This document shows, piece by piece, positions 33,491 to 43,213 of a stretch of 64,000 nucleotides of DNA. The notes under the pieces were generated by a model, which was not told the DNA's origin, made no database searches, and was given only the letters and a program-made list of their open reading frames with translations. Location: positions 24,268,077 through 24,332,076 of the forward strand of contig CM042181.1 of assembly GCA_023376005.1 (NCBI GenBank), read 5' to 3'. Source of the stretch: Doryteuthis pealeii. Lineage: Eukaryota; Mollusca; Cephalopoda; Myopsida; Loliginidae. A program made the translations under genes and the position numbers. Within the stretch, counting starts at the first letter, position 1. Every line of letters starts with the position of its first letter.

Positions 33491-33669
33491 CATGTTTTGT
33501 TCTTCTGCCCACACGTGCAACATGCCACTCGCTGTCTCTTCGATCGACGGACCGTTGTTGGCTCATCACAGGTTCGTGAATTTTGCCCTTCCGTCTCACT
33601 ACATTTAATAGTATTTATTAAAAATTATCGTATTTGTGTGTGTGTATGTATATATATATGTATATGTCA

Positions 33670-33755
33670 GAAAAGGGTTCTAGATGGCCGTTGAGCTAAT
33701 AGCTTCCTCCGCCTTTTGAATAGGTCTTGTTTTTCGTCCTGCAGGATGTCTAGCC
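33670..33755 (+). ncRNA. Candidate HDV-like ribozyme at the LINE 5' end
   Basis: The element starts with GAAAAGG. In order I see: P1 AAAAGG (33671-33676) with CCTTTT (33712-33717); P2 CTAGA (33680-33684, plus two wobble pairs) with TCTAG (33749-33753); an L3-like TTCCTCC (33704-33710) just before the P1 3' strand; and GG (33723-33724) able to pair with the CC of that loop as in P1.1. This is the strand order of the nested double pseudoknot of HDV-like ribozymes, known at the 5' ends of R2 and RTE-type LINEs, where it frees the transcript end. P3 is only about 2 bp here and P4 is weak, and G1 faces a G, so this copy may be inactive or the assignment wrong. Confidence 0.4.
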
Positions 33756-33879
33756 ACCCTCCTCATCAGATAAAATCTGTGGGGTTACCGGTTTAGTCGC
33801 CGATGACCCGACTATGAAACAGGTTGTATTGGATGACATAGTACCAGTAGCGCATCAAGCAACCTGACACATTTACTTT

Positions 33880-33881
<2 letters not shown>

Positions 33882-33919
<38 letters not shown>
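33882..33919 (+). repeat. Poly(T) tract in LINE 5' UTR
   Basis: 38 consecutive T after CTTTTC; probably expanded after or during insertion. Confidence 0.97.
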
Positions 33920-33920
<1 letters not shown>

Positions 33921-34373
33921 AGTGTTGGACCCCTTATTCCTTGTTAGGTTATCCATCTAGGAGAAGGACAACTCTGATTTAACACCTGCAATTGACATGA
34001 TTGCCAGTTATCTTGCTTAGGCTTGTCACTGGACAACAATCATGAAAATTTAGAGAGTGGTATTCGTGTTGTACAAGCGTTTACCACTATAATATCATGA
34101 TGTACAAATGTTCCCTTTCTTTCTTTCATCTATCAGCCTCTCAAAAAAGTCCCATGGCGATGGATGTGTGGCAACGTGTGCAGACCTGACCAGTTGGAAG
34201 CATGCAGTTACATATCTACACATTGGCGGCAGGAGTTTTCCTAACATCGTTGTTGTGTCTACCCGTGACAGGGACTAACCCCGGTGGAGACTCTTGTGTC
34301 TGAGCAGTCCTATTTAGGAGAGCACTGCTCACCCAAACTATTGGGAAGGTACTAGAAAAGGTGCACTAAAAAA

Positions 34374-34451
34374 ATGCCTGTCAACTCAACACTGGTTAGT
34401 TTCCTGCGGCTAACGGTGGTTCATTTCTTGCAGGAAGAAAAGAAATATTAA
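34374..34451 (+). CDS. Short upstream ORF in LINE 5' UTR (25 codons)
   Basis: ATG at 34374 opens MPVNSTLVSFLRLTVVHFLQ... and stops at 34449-34451, overlapping the start of the main frame in another phase. It could be a uORF or the remains of the authentic start joined by a frameshift, because the main frame has no ATG before its conserved WNVRT motif. Conservation in other copies would decide. Confidence 0.25.
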   Translation: MPVNSTLVSFLRLTVVHFLQEEKKY

Positions 34452-36693
34452 TAAACTTGATCGAATTAAACTCAACATTTCTTGCTGGAATGTAAGAACT
34501 TTGTTAGACCATAATTCTACAGATCGCCCGGAAAGAAGAACAGCACTTGTGACAAAAGAACTTCAGAGATTACAGATTGATATTGCTACCCTATCGGAAA
34601 CCCGATTGTCAGATGAAGATCAGTTGACAGAAATATCAACAGGCTATAAACTCTTTTGGGTTGGTAAGCCAAAGGGCGAACGGCGCGAGGGTGGTGTTGG
34701 TTTTGCCGTGAATAAAAGACTGGTGAAGTTTTTGGAGTTGCCTACTAGAATCAGTGATCGCATTATGAAACTGCGTATCCAGCTGCAGTATGGACGGTAC
34801 GTGACCTTATTTTCTATATATGCCCCGACCCTTCAAGCCAGTGAGGAGACTGCCATGACTTTTTATGAAGACCTTCGCAATGCTATTGTCTCTACACCTA
34901 AGGAGGATAAATTGATTATATTGGGAGACTTTAATGCACGTATTGGCAGAAATTTTGAGATATGGGATGCACTTGGTCGTTATGGTATCGGTGGGGTAAA
35001 TTCAAATGGACTGAAATTGCTTGAGTTCTGTTCTGAGCTCAATTTAACCATTTGTAATACTCTTTTTCGGCAAAAACATATCCATAAAATTACTTGGACC
35101 CACCCAAGATCAAAGCATGGCCATATGATTGACTTCATTTTAACTCGCCGCCGTGACATTGGTGATGTCTGCAATGTGCGTGTTATGCGTAGTGCAGAGT
35201 GCGACACAGATCACAGTTTAGTGAGGGGTAAATTTAAACTCCGTGTTCGTAAAAAGACTCTCATGCCTGGAGTAAAAACACCAAGGCGCCTAGAGTTGAG
35301 CAAGGTCAAGCAAATGGAAGTGAAAGAAAGACTGCGTGAACATCTTGACAGTCTGGAATTTAATGGCACATGGGATAACTTCAGAGACCAAGTTTATTCC
35401 ACTGGTGCAGCTGTTCTTGGTTTCAGAGTTAGGAAACATCGAGACTGGTTTGATGACAATGTAGTTGCCATAAGTCAGCTAATTGAAACAAAAAGAAGTT
35501 ATTTTATAAGTACACTTCATAGTAAGTCATCTCTCAAACCGTCTACTCTGAAGAAATATATTCAGTTCAAGCAGCTATTACAGCGTGAAATAAGGAGGAT
35601 GAAAAATGAGTGGTGGTCTAAAGTCTCCTCTGAAATTCAGAAGGCCTTTAATAAAAAGGACCTAAAACTATTCTATAGCCTCATGCGTACAGTTTTCGGT
35701 CCATTAACTTCTTCCATTGCTCTTCTAAGGTCAAAGGACAATATCACCTTGATTAAAGAACCCGAAAAAATCCTTCAACGATGGCAACAACACTTCACGG
35801 ATTTATTTAATAACCCTTCAGTAGTCAGTGCTGATGTTCTGCAGAGTCTTCCTCAACAGGAGACCAAATATGAGATGGACCATTTACCAACTTTTACAGA
35901 ATTTGAAATGGCTATCAAACAAATTAATTCTGGTAGGGCGCCAGGTTTGGATGGGCTTCCAGTGGAACTGTTGAAGTTTAAAAGTTTTAATGTCAATCTT
36001 GCTCTGTTTGATCTCTTAACTCAATGTTGGAACGGTTCTCCTCTACCAAATGAATGGATTGATGGTGCTTTGGTGTGTGTATATAAGGGCAAAGGAGATA
36101 AAGGTAGTTGCGATAACTACCGTGGAATCACACTTCTGAGTGCTGTTAGCAAGGTTCTCTCAAGAATCTTGTTGAATCGATTGCTTGTTTACATTTGCCC
36201 AGTAGTCATTCCTGAATCACAAAGTGGTTTTAGGTCTGGCAGAGGAACAAACGACATGATATTTTCGGCTAGGCAAGTACAAGAGAAGTGTATAGAGCAA
36301 CGGGTCCCCCTGTATCAGGTTTTTGTTGATTTGACGAAAGCTTTTGATACAGTCAACAGGGATGCACTTTGGACAATGTTGGGTAAAGTTGGGTGCCCAC
36401 CGGTATTTGTGAGTGTACTCAAGCGGTTGCACAATGGTATGAAAGCTAAAATTGTCATGAGTGGTAGATTGTCGGATGAAATACCAATAGATAACGGGGT
36501 TAAGCAGGGAGATGTCTTGGCCCCAACACTATTCTCAATATTCTTTTCTGTAATATTATCTCATGCATTCCAACATTGTGAGAAAGGCGTCCTCTTGGAA
36601 TTTAGAACCACAGGAAGAGTTTTTGACTTGAGAAGATTTAACTTCAAATCAAAGACATCCTATGCACTTATCAGAGTTCCTTTACGCCGATGA
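34414..36693 (+). pseudogene. LINE endonuclease-reverse transcriptase, part 1
   Basis: Encodes the endonuclease and most of the reverse transcriptase of the LINE. The frame is open from 34414; no in-frame ATG precedes the conserved ISCWNVRT (34472-34495). Counting from TTG at 34501: endonuclease residues include SETRL (Glu33, metal binding), the IYAPT block (107-111), GDFNARIG (Asp143, Asn145) and DTDHS (Asp237, His238). These nick target DNA. The linker 250-460 is basic. RT blocks follow: INSGRAPGLDGLPVE (475-489), DNYRGITLLSAVSKVLSRI (538-556), QSGFRSGRGT (574-583), VFVDLTKAFDTVNR (607-620, first catalytic Asp610), and NGVKQGDVLAPTLF (665-678). The frame is lost after SYALIR, immediately before FLYADD; the last residues VPLRR are out of frame. 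Translation would give an RT without its second catalytic pair. Confidence 0.93.
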
Positions 36694-37211
36694 TGTTCTT
36701 TCTGGCTCACACTGAGGAGGATGTTCAAGATATTGTGAACCTTTTTGCTGCCTCGTGCTCTGCTTTTGGATTAAAAATAAGCTTGACAAAGACAAAGGTA
36801 ATGTTCACCCCCGTAAAGGGTGAACCATATATCAAACCAACAATAGCCATTCATGGTACCTGTCTGGATGTTGTTGAGTCTTTCACATACTTAGGAAGTA
36901 CACTAACTTGTGATGGATCTTTGGATGCTGAGATTCACCGGCGCATCCAGAAGGCATCTGTGGCCTATGGAACGCTCGAAAAACGGTTATGGTCTAGTAC
37001 CGGCATCACCCATAAAACAAAATTGGATGTTTATAGGTCCTGTGTGTTGAGTGTTTTATTGTACTCCTCGGAAACATGGACATTGTTTAGAAGACATTTG
37101 AAAATTCTTGAACACTTTCATCAGAAATGTTTGAGACGTATTCTAAACATCAAGTGGATTCCAACACACCAACACAGAAGTCCTTGCAAGGGCAGGATGC
37201 TCAAGCATTGA
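36683..37211 (+). pseudogene. LINE reverse transcriptase, part 2 (YADD and thumb)
   Basis: The catalytic box YADD is encoded at 36683-36694 in a frame one step from part 1; after about a dozen codons the frame shifts again, and 36690-37211 continues with HTEEDVQDIVNLFAASCSAF, GLKISLTKTKVMF, VESFTYLGSTLTCDGSLDAE, RIQKASVAYGTLEKRLW and VLLYSSETWTLFRRHLKILE, the usual RT palm-thumb sequence after the active site. The frame breaks a third time near 37160 after LNIKW. Two frameshifts within roughly 30 bases bracket the active site. Confidence 0.9.
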
Positions 37212-37895
37212 AACTCTTATCATAACAGCTCAAACGCATTGGGCAGGTCATGTGCGTATGGGTGATGCTAGATTGCCAAAGCAACTCTTTTACGGTCAGC
37301 TGCGTGATGGCAAAAGGCCGCAGCATAAGCCTAGGAAGAGGTATAAGGATTGCTTAAAAAACAACCTTGTAAAAATAAAAATAAGTCCTGACAACTGGGA
37401 AAAGCTGGCACTGAAGAGAACTGACTGGAGAGTTCATGTGGATGATGGCTGTACCAGTTATGAGAGTGAAAGAATCGTGCATGAAAACCTAAAGCGTCAA
37501 CTTCGAAAGGGTTACACCTGTCATATTGGAGAGAACATGGAGGGTTGGAAGTGTCTGACATGTGGTCGAGTTTTGCTTTCGAGGGCTGGCTATGTCAATC
37601 ATAGGAAATCTCACCTGGGTCAATCCATGCAGATTCCAGGAGTAAATAATGTGTCTTGTGCTATATGTGGCAAGGTCTGTAAGTCGGCTTCTGGTCTTAA
37701 GAGACATATGGTGGTGCATAAGCATCAAATTTTATCATCTGACTCATCTGATTCATCTGATTATCTCATTCAGCGGGGAAGAAGTCTTTTCAATGTCATA
37801 TTTGCATGAAACTTTGTAGATCTGCAGCAGGTTTGAGGAGTCATTTGAGGGCTCATGCAAGGAAGGGTTCTGGTGGTGGAGTTGTGGGATTGTGA
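37163..37895 (+). pseudogene. LINE C-terminus with three C2H2 zinc fingers
   Basis: Continues in the next frame from TNTEVLARAGCSSIETL through THWAGHVRMGDARLPKQLFY, the common AGHVxRM..ERLPK post-RT motif, then KRPQHKPRKRYKDCLKNNL and WEKLALKRTDWR. Finger 1 is C-x2-C...H-x3-H in WKCLTCGRVLLSRAGYVNH; finger 2 is CAICGKVCKSASGLKRHMVV; after a Ser/Asp linker (SSDSSDSSDY) a fourth frameshift near 37785 ends the ORF at 37809, but finger 3, CHICMKLCRSAAGLRSHLRA, and a Gly-rich tail follow in the shifted frame up to the stop at 37893-37895. Such fingers probably bind nucleic acid during target-primed reverse transcription (inference). Confidence 0.9.
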
Positions 37896-37948
37896 GGGAC
37901 GGCAATGATCTGTAAAGATTATGCTATTGCCATGCCATGTATATGTCA

Positions 37949-38813
37949 CTTAGAAAGAAAAATATAATAAAATAGATTAATTTATATTTCACTTTAAATT
38001 TAAATTTCACTTTATCCTAAAAATTTAGAAACCTTACATTCTTTCTTAACTCTCTTACTTTATATATAATAAAAAAATTTATATATTAAATAATTTTATT
38101 ACAAAATTAAAAAATTGCCGTCAACGGTTTATTTTCATATTGGTTGAATAGGTGAATTCGTCTGGTGACGAATTTGGAATATGTCTTTCTTTTTCTGAAT
38201 CTGTCACAATAAGATATACATTAAGAGATACACTTTTTGTTGACCGAGTTTTTTGTGGCGGAAGTGCTCATATTTGAAACTACATAATTTTTTTTTTTTT
38301 TTTTTTTTGCAACATCAAGGATTTCGTTTGGAATTCATATCACAGTACTATAAAATTTAAAAAATAAAAAAAAATTAAAATCTGTTTTCAAATGCCTTTA
38401 AAGTAATAAAGAATTCATCATTCGCATCTGATGAGTCGGGAGAGTTAGACACTTAGTCTAAGCTCACTGAAATAAACTATAACGCTATATCTCTAAGTCT
38501 TTTGTTATTTCTTTACTTATATATTTGCTCTGTGACTCTAACATTAAGAGCACACTCTCAAACTGCGACAGGTTTTTTAATTAAAACTCTTGTGTCGTAA
38601 GGAAGATTTCTTTTCTGGACTTTTGGATTATATATATATATATCCAAAACTACCATAATGATTTTGCGAGTACTAATCAAATTCTCTAAACAGTGAGTCA
38701 TTTGACAATAAAGCCCACAGTCTCCTGGTACTTATAATTTTTGTTTTCTGCTAGTAATATCTTTTTACGTAAATTTTGGGTGACCTCTTGAAGATCGGGA
38801 CCTTTCGATAGAG

Positions 38814-38818
<5 letters not shown>
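37949..38818. other. AT-rich, no gene recognised
   Basis: Poly(T) run at 38290-38309, short AT tract at 38629-38644. A CTGATGA at 38430 is not followed by a hammerhead core. Confidence 0.45.

Positions 38819-38898
<80 letters not shown>
38819..38898. repeat. (CT)n microsatellite
   Basis: About 39 CT units after a C run; the frame through it (Arg-Glu repeats on the minus strand) is an artefact. Confidence 0.97.
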
Positions 38899-38899
<1 letters not shown>

Positions 38900-41273
38900 A
38901 TATTGGTGTTCTCGCCAGACAAGACCTGAGAGATGGATCGAGCTGAATCGCTTTTATATAAGCAGATCATGGCTTGGGTTTCTAAAAATACAAATAAGAC
39001 CATTTATATCTGGCAGGGTCATGTTTTTCTAGTCTACAACTAAGGAGTTGGGGTTAGGGGGTGTAGAGAAGGTAATGAGAGGGGAGGGAAATACGTGTCC
39101 GACCGTTCCAGAGAACAAGTAATGTTTTTGCTTAACTTTGATGATCGTAATGATGAAGAGATGTTTCTACCAAGACATAACTGTAAGCATTATTATTATT
39201 ATTATTATCATAGCATAACTCGTTTGTCACGAAAGGACTCATCAGACATTGGCAACTAGGATATCCTTCCGCATTTTTGACGCCGGCTCTAAAAAAAACG
39301 TCTGTGACAGTGGGAAGTTTGCATTAGATATTTGGAGACCCTGAATATCAGATTTTACGGCTAAAAGACTGTCTGAAGACTGTATCGAACAATATTTTTC
39401 CTCAGTTTTTTCTGACATTTTGTGTGTGCCCGCGTATTAACTGGAGGTTTTAGAAGTAAAACCCCCGTTTATGAGATATCTATATTTACCTATATAACAA
39501 ATGCAATCTTACTCGATTTAGTTTACCGGCCGAGTAATAATGTTATTTTTTAATTATCTCCTTTGCTCAAGACACCTCTTTTTCAAATTCTAGACATATG
39601 TCACTTTTTATACGAGGTATTTATTTATTAAATCCGGTTTTGTTAAAAGCAACATGCAAATTAATCACACCATATATTATGTAAACCTTTATTTCTTAGT
39701 GCTATATAAGATACATTCTAGTATTTTAAACGCGCTAATAACATGGGCTGTTTTGAAGCAAATCAAACGCAGATTTTCATGGAGACATCGTTAATGAAAA
39801 AGATGGTTTCTATTTATTAATGATTTTGAATATTAAATACTGATTGATAAACTTACGCAATTCCTGATGGTATTGTGACGTAGTATCAGTTACAGACAGA
39901 AAGACAGCGAATCACCATCATCAGATTTTGACGTTTTCCCATTAATGGTTATGTACTTAATCTATTGATCTTTTTTTTCTATCGTTTTCTTCAAATTACT
40001 GTCGAATAGACAATAATTTTTAGATTTATTAATAAAGTAATTTGTAGCTTTACGAGAAGTTTTCATAGTCTTATAAGCGGGGTTCATGGACACCCTAGAG
40101 ATATGACAATATAACCCACACTCCTGAAAGAATGACCTTGTCACGGTCCTGTTATGGGGGGGGGGTAGTAAAATAATACAACTTCTCTCCTATAATACTT
40201 GTTACATTTCCGTATAAATTTCATACACCGAGTTCAATTTTCTGTTATTTTCTTGTCAAGACTTCAATGTGGTGACATACATGTTGATGTCATATAGACT
40301 TAATCAAATCCAGAAGTTTGGGCATCTAGTAATGAGCATGAATCAAATAAAATTCTGAAATCTATGAAAGAAAATATGATGAACTGCTGAAATTATGAAT
40401 ATACGGATTCATAATTTAAAATTCATTAATGAAAATGAAAATAAAAAGCAATTTAAAATTCATAAAAGAAAAAAAAATTGTTCTTTCAGTGAACTAAAAT
40501 AATAAAAGGGCTAAATAAGGAGTGTCAAATGAAAGAATATTCTAAAATACTTTTGAAAATATATTGCTGTAGTTTTTCTATAAAGAAAAATTAACTAGAA
40601 TGGAATAATTGCAACATTTCGTTATATATTTCTCTATCACGGCAAATGGTACATCGTAGCGATATTTTCAGTCCAATTTGCACCATTTTTGTATGTTAAA
40701 AGCAATTTTTTTTCTGTTTTTTAGTTTGAAACATTCCGATTACTCTTCTTTCTCATGCAAGAGCGGACTGAACGATTGGGAAATAGAACTGTGATCGAAG
40801 GTGAAAGGATCAAAGAAGTCCAAGGAGATAAACAAATAATTTTGAATTTGCCTGAAAGGAATCAATGTTTTAGCTAATGAATCGCTACTGTTCTAATAAT
40901 ATAAACCGCTAAATAGCACAAAGGTAGAAATGAAACATTCGAATAGTCTAAAGGATTTTTTTATTCTAAGGACTGGGGCAGACAATCACCGGCAAAATTG
41001 GTAACACAGAAAATCAATTAACGAAATTGGTAATACAGGCAACTGCTAAACTCGTTGGTTATATCAAGTTGTTTCTTCAGTTTCAATGCTAAAGTCTCCG
41101 CTCTTTCTAACGAGGTAGAAAAATACGTCGATTTATTGGCCCACGTGACTTTTTCTACATCCGGGCAACTGAATGCGTCCGCGTTTCTCCTACGTCATGA
41201 TTTTCGTGTTTCGACTGACAAGAGTTTGGTCCAGACGGTCAAGACACAGCCGAATTTTTTTACGCTACTGTGC

Positions 41274-41278
<5 letters not shown>
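38900..41278. other. No gene recognised
   Basis: Contains an (ATT)n tract at 39189-39207 and a G run near 40155. The patch at 41130-41260 is less AT-rich, with a CACGTG E-box near 41143, but no domain or splice pattern is evident. Confidence 0.4.
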
Positions 41279-41340
<62 letters not shown>

Positions 41341-41480
41341 GTGTACAATACATTTAAGGTGCAATTGTTACCTTTGGTTTCCAGGCTGCATGCTTGCTAC
41401 CACGCTTTGCCGTGATGAAGGGTAGCAAGCATGCTGCCTGGAAACCAAAGGTAACAATTGCACCTTAAATGCATTGTACT

Positions 41481-41525
<45 letters not shown>
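41279..41525. mobile_element. MITE-like palindrome inside an (AT)n tract
   Basis: 41337-41401 and 41421-41485 are inverted copies (65 bp, three mismatches) around a 19-base loop. (TA)n lies on both sides (41279-41336, 41486-41525). Long-armed, loop-only elements with TA flanks are typical of fold-back MITEs that insert at TA; the microsatellite offers many targets. The overlapping frames here are artefacts. Confidence 0.9.
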
Positions 41526-41526
<1 letters not shown>

Positions 41527-41639
41527 GAGTGTGTGTGGGCAGTACATCTTCATACCCCACGACATTGTGGACGCATTATTTTAGTTTTTCACTGACCAGA
41601 TGGAAGGAATACGTGAAGGACACTCGCCGAAAGATTTAT

Positions 41640-41705
41640 TTTGATGGAGAGAGAGGGAGAGGGGGAAAAGAGGCAGAGAGAGAGGGGGAAGAACAGAGAG
41701 AGAAA
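41640..41705. repeat. Purine-rich GA tract
   Basis: Degenerate GAGAGGG/GGGGGAAGAG runs on the plus strand. Confidence 0.85.
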
Positions 41706-41970
41706 CTCGTTTAAGTAATCACTTTTTACTGAAACTTATTAAAGGTTAGTTATATCTGAACAACGTTGATTCATCATCACCAAGTTAATATCTGTCCATA
41801 TAAGAGAGAAAAAATAACTGGCTTATAATAGCTATGACCATGTTTATGGATCTGGGATAATCTCAAACAGATCGGCAAGAATGTTGAATCACTTCAGTAG
41901 AGTTTGTTTCAGCAAATTAGTGAAGATCAAATGATATGACAAGATTCCGGACAGAGATTCTCACTTGGAC

Positions 41971-42043
41971 CACTATGTGCAATGTCCACATCATTCTGAA
42001 GAAATGTCCTTTCTTTAGAATTATGTGGACATTGCACATAGTG
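41971..42043. repeat. Hairpin with 34-bp arms and 5-nt loop
   Basis: 41971-42004 pairs with 42010-42043 with two mismatches, loop TGTCC. The size is close to a miRNA precursor, but the near-perfect stem and minimal loop look more like a tiny inverted-repeat element; I make no miRNA call. Confidence 0.95.
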
Positions 42044-42089
42044 TACTGGGCCGGTTCGGTGCATGAATGACGAAACGTTCCCAAAGTTG

Positions 42090-42090
<1 letters not shown>

Positions 42091-42124
<34 letters not shown>
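42091..42124. repeat. (AT)n microsatellite
   Basis: About 17 AT units. Similar tracts lie at 42316-42364, 42423-42451 and 42991-43009. Confidence 0.95.
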
Positions 42125-42127
<3 letters not shown>

Positions 42128-42312
42128 GATGCCAGGATCGAAACTCGAGCGATTTTTTTACGAGCAGAGGGTATTATTACTGTTAAATACATACATTTGT
42201 AAAGGCTACCTATGAGAGCTCTATCCGCTAAAGAGAGCCTTGCAATTTCAGTGTCATCAACAGACGTCAGCAAATTTTCCTTCCAGACAGCTCAACTCCC
42301 CAGAGTTAGGTA

Positions 42313-42315
<3 letters not shown>

Positions 42316-42364
<49 letters not shown>
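42316..42364. repeat. (AT)n microsatellite
   Basis: About 24 AT units. Confidence 0.95.
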
Positions 42365-42366
<2 letters not shown>

Positions 42367-42419
42367 CCTATGCTTCCAATATCACCGAATACGTTCACAA
42401 GAACAGTATATTGATACAC

Positions 42420-42452
<33 letters not shown>

Positions 42453-42454
<2 letters not shown>

Positions 42455-42655
42455 TTGGCGGAGTAGCCTATTGTCAGTATCAGCCGGACAACAAGGGAGT
42501 CTATCTAGTGCAAGATCAGGGAGATTGTTTCTTATGTCTGAGGTGGACCGCTACACCTACCATCTACTTCCTACTTTATCGCACAGATCTAAGCTGTGTT
42601 GGCGAGGGCCTCTATCGAACCCTGTCTAAAACATCCACCTCGAACCATAACGTTC
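42453..42655 (-). mobile_element. SINE family A, copy 2
   Basis: Body blocks match 8862-9108 (GTATCAGCC, AGGGAGTCTAT, GGAGATTGTTTCT..TCTGAGGTGG, CACAGATC, TTGGCGAGGGC) with more divergence; the tRNA-like head is degraded (GGTTCGATAGAGGCCCTCGCC on the minus strand). Confidence 0.75.
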
Positions 42656-42659
42656 CATG

Positions 42660-42792
42660 TTTGATACCGGCCCTCGCCAACAGCACATGAATAACACAGC
42701 TTGATCTATGTGGTAAAGTGGAGAGCTGATGGTAGGTATGGTGCTCCTCTCCAGACGCAAAACAATCTCCCTGGTCTATGCTTTGTACCTTT
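42660..42792 (+). mobile_element. SINE family A, copy 3 (opposite orientation)
   Basis: Plus-strand TTGATACCGGCCCTCGCCAA (B-box region) followed by GATCTATGTGGTAAAGTGGA, AGCTGATGGTAGGT and AAACAATCTCCCTGGTC, the reverse of the neighbouring copy. Head-to-head with 42453-42655, giving an inverted pair within 340 bases. Confidence 0.8.
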
Positions 42793-43017
42793 CCGACATT
42801 GTGTCACAACTAAAAACAAATTTCAGTGAATAATTACAGATCTGTTTTTACACTTTCAGTTTATTTCAGATTTTCGTCTAATTTTCCTTTTTTTTTCTTT
42901 TCTTTTTTATACTTTGCAATTAAACCAAAATATCATCTTTATGTGTGGCTTTTAAAAAAAGCATATAAAACATTTATTAGAAAAACTTGACATATATATA
43001 TATATATATGTCGGGAA

Positions 43018-43105
43018 TTCATAACTGTTCTTCTAGACTGGTTACCTAACCAAAGCCGTCCATAGTTGGGGTGACAAAATATATGGATTCATGCCTTTCC
43101 CAAGT
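43018..43105 (-). repeat. SINE family B, internal fragment
   Basis: Minus strand has GGGAAAGGCATGAATCC..., ACTATGGACGGCTTTGGTTA and GGTAACCAGTCTAGAAGAAC, the body of family B. Confidence 0.65.
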
Positions 43106-43163
43106 AAAGCAAACAACCTCAGTTGGAATTGTCGATTCCTTTTTTACGTACCGATAACCGTTA

Positions 43164-43166
<3 letters not shown>

Positions 43167-43211
<45 letters not shown>
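43167..43211. repeat. (CT)n microsatellite
   Basis: About 22 CT units; the downstream T/C-rich ORF (43091-43411) is low complexity. Confidence 0.95.

Positions 43212-43213
<2 letters not shown>

Larger units (their letters stand above)
33670..37938 (+). mobile_element. Nearly full-length APE-type LINE (RTE/Proto-like)
   Basis: A 4.27-kb non-LTR retrotransposon. Both edges carry the direct repeat GTATATGTCA (33660-33669 and 37939-37948), a plausible 10-bp target-site duplication. Inside are a 5' UTR of about 0.75 kb with a 38-base T run (33882-33919), an AP-type endonuclease, a reverse transcriptase, and a C-terminal row of three C2H2 zinc fingers, all in one ORF arrangement, without a separate gag-like ORF1. 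Similar endonuclease-RT-C2H2 proteins are often mislabelled craniofacial development protein 2-like in mollusc and fish annotations. Four frameshifts (near 36675, 36695, 37160 and 37785) inactivate it. The sequence is otherwise well preserved, so it is a fairly young insertion. Confidence 0.9.

Noticed and set aside
33735..33785. Minus-strand CTGATGA...GGACGAAAAAC in the LINE 5' UTR as a hammerhead
   Set aside because: The segment between the two core parts folds on itself (AGGGTG/CATCCT) and does not form stem II next to the core; no stem I pairing seen.
38425..38480. CTGATGAGTC as a possible hammerhead
   Set aside because: No GAAA after a plausible stem II and no flanking complementarity.
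38698..39003. 101-codon frame with Arg-Glu repeats
   Set aside because: Created by the (CT)n tract; flanking codons show no motif. The same applies to 60932-61117.
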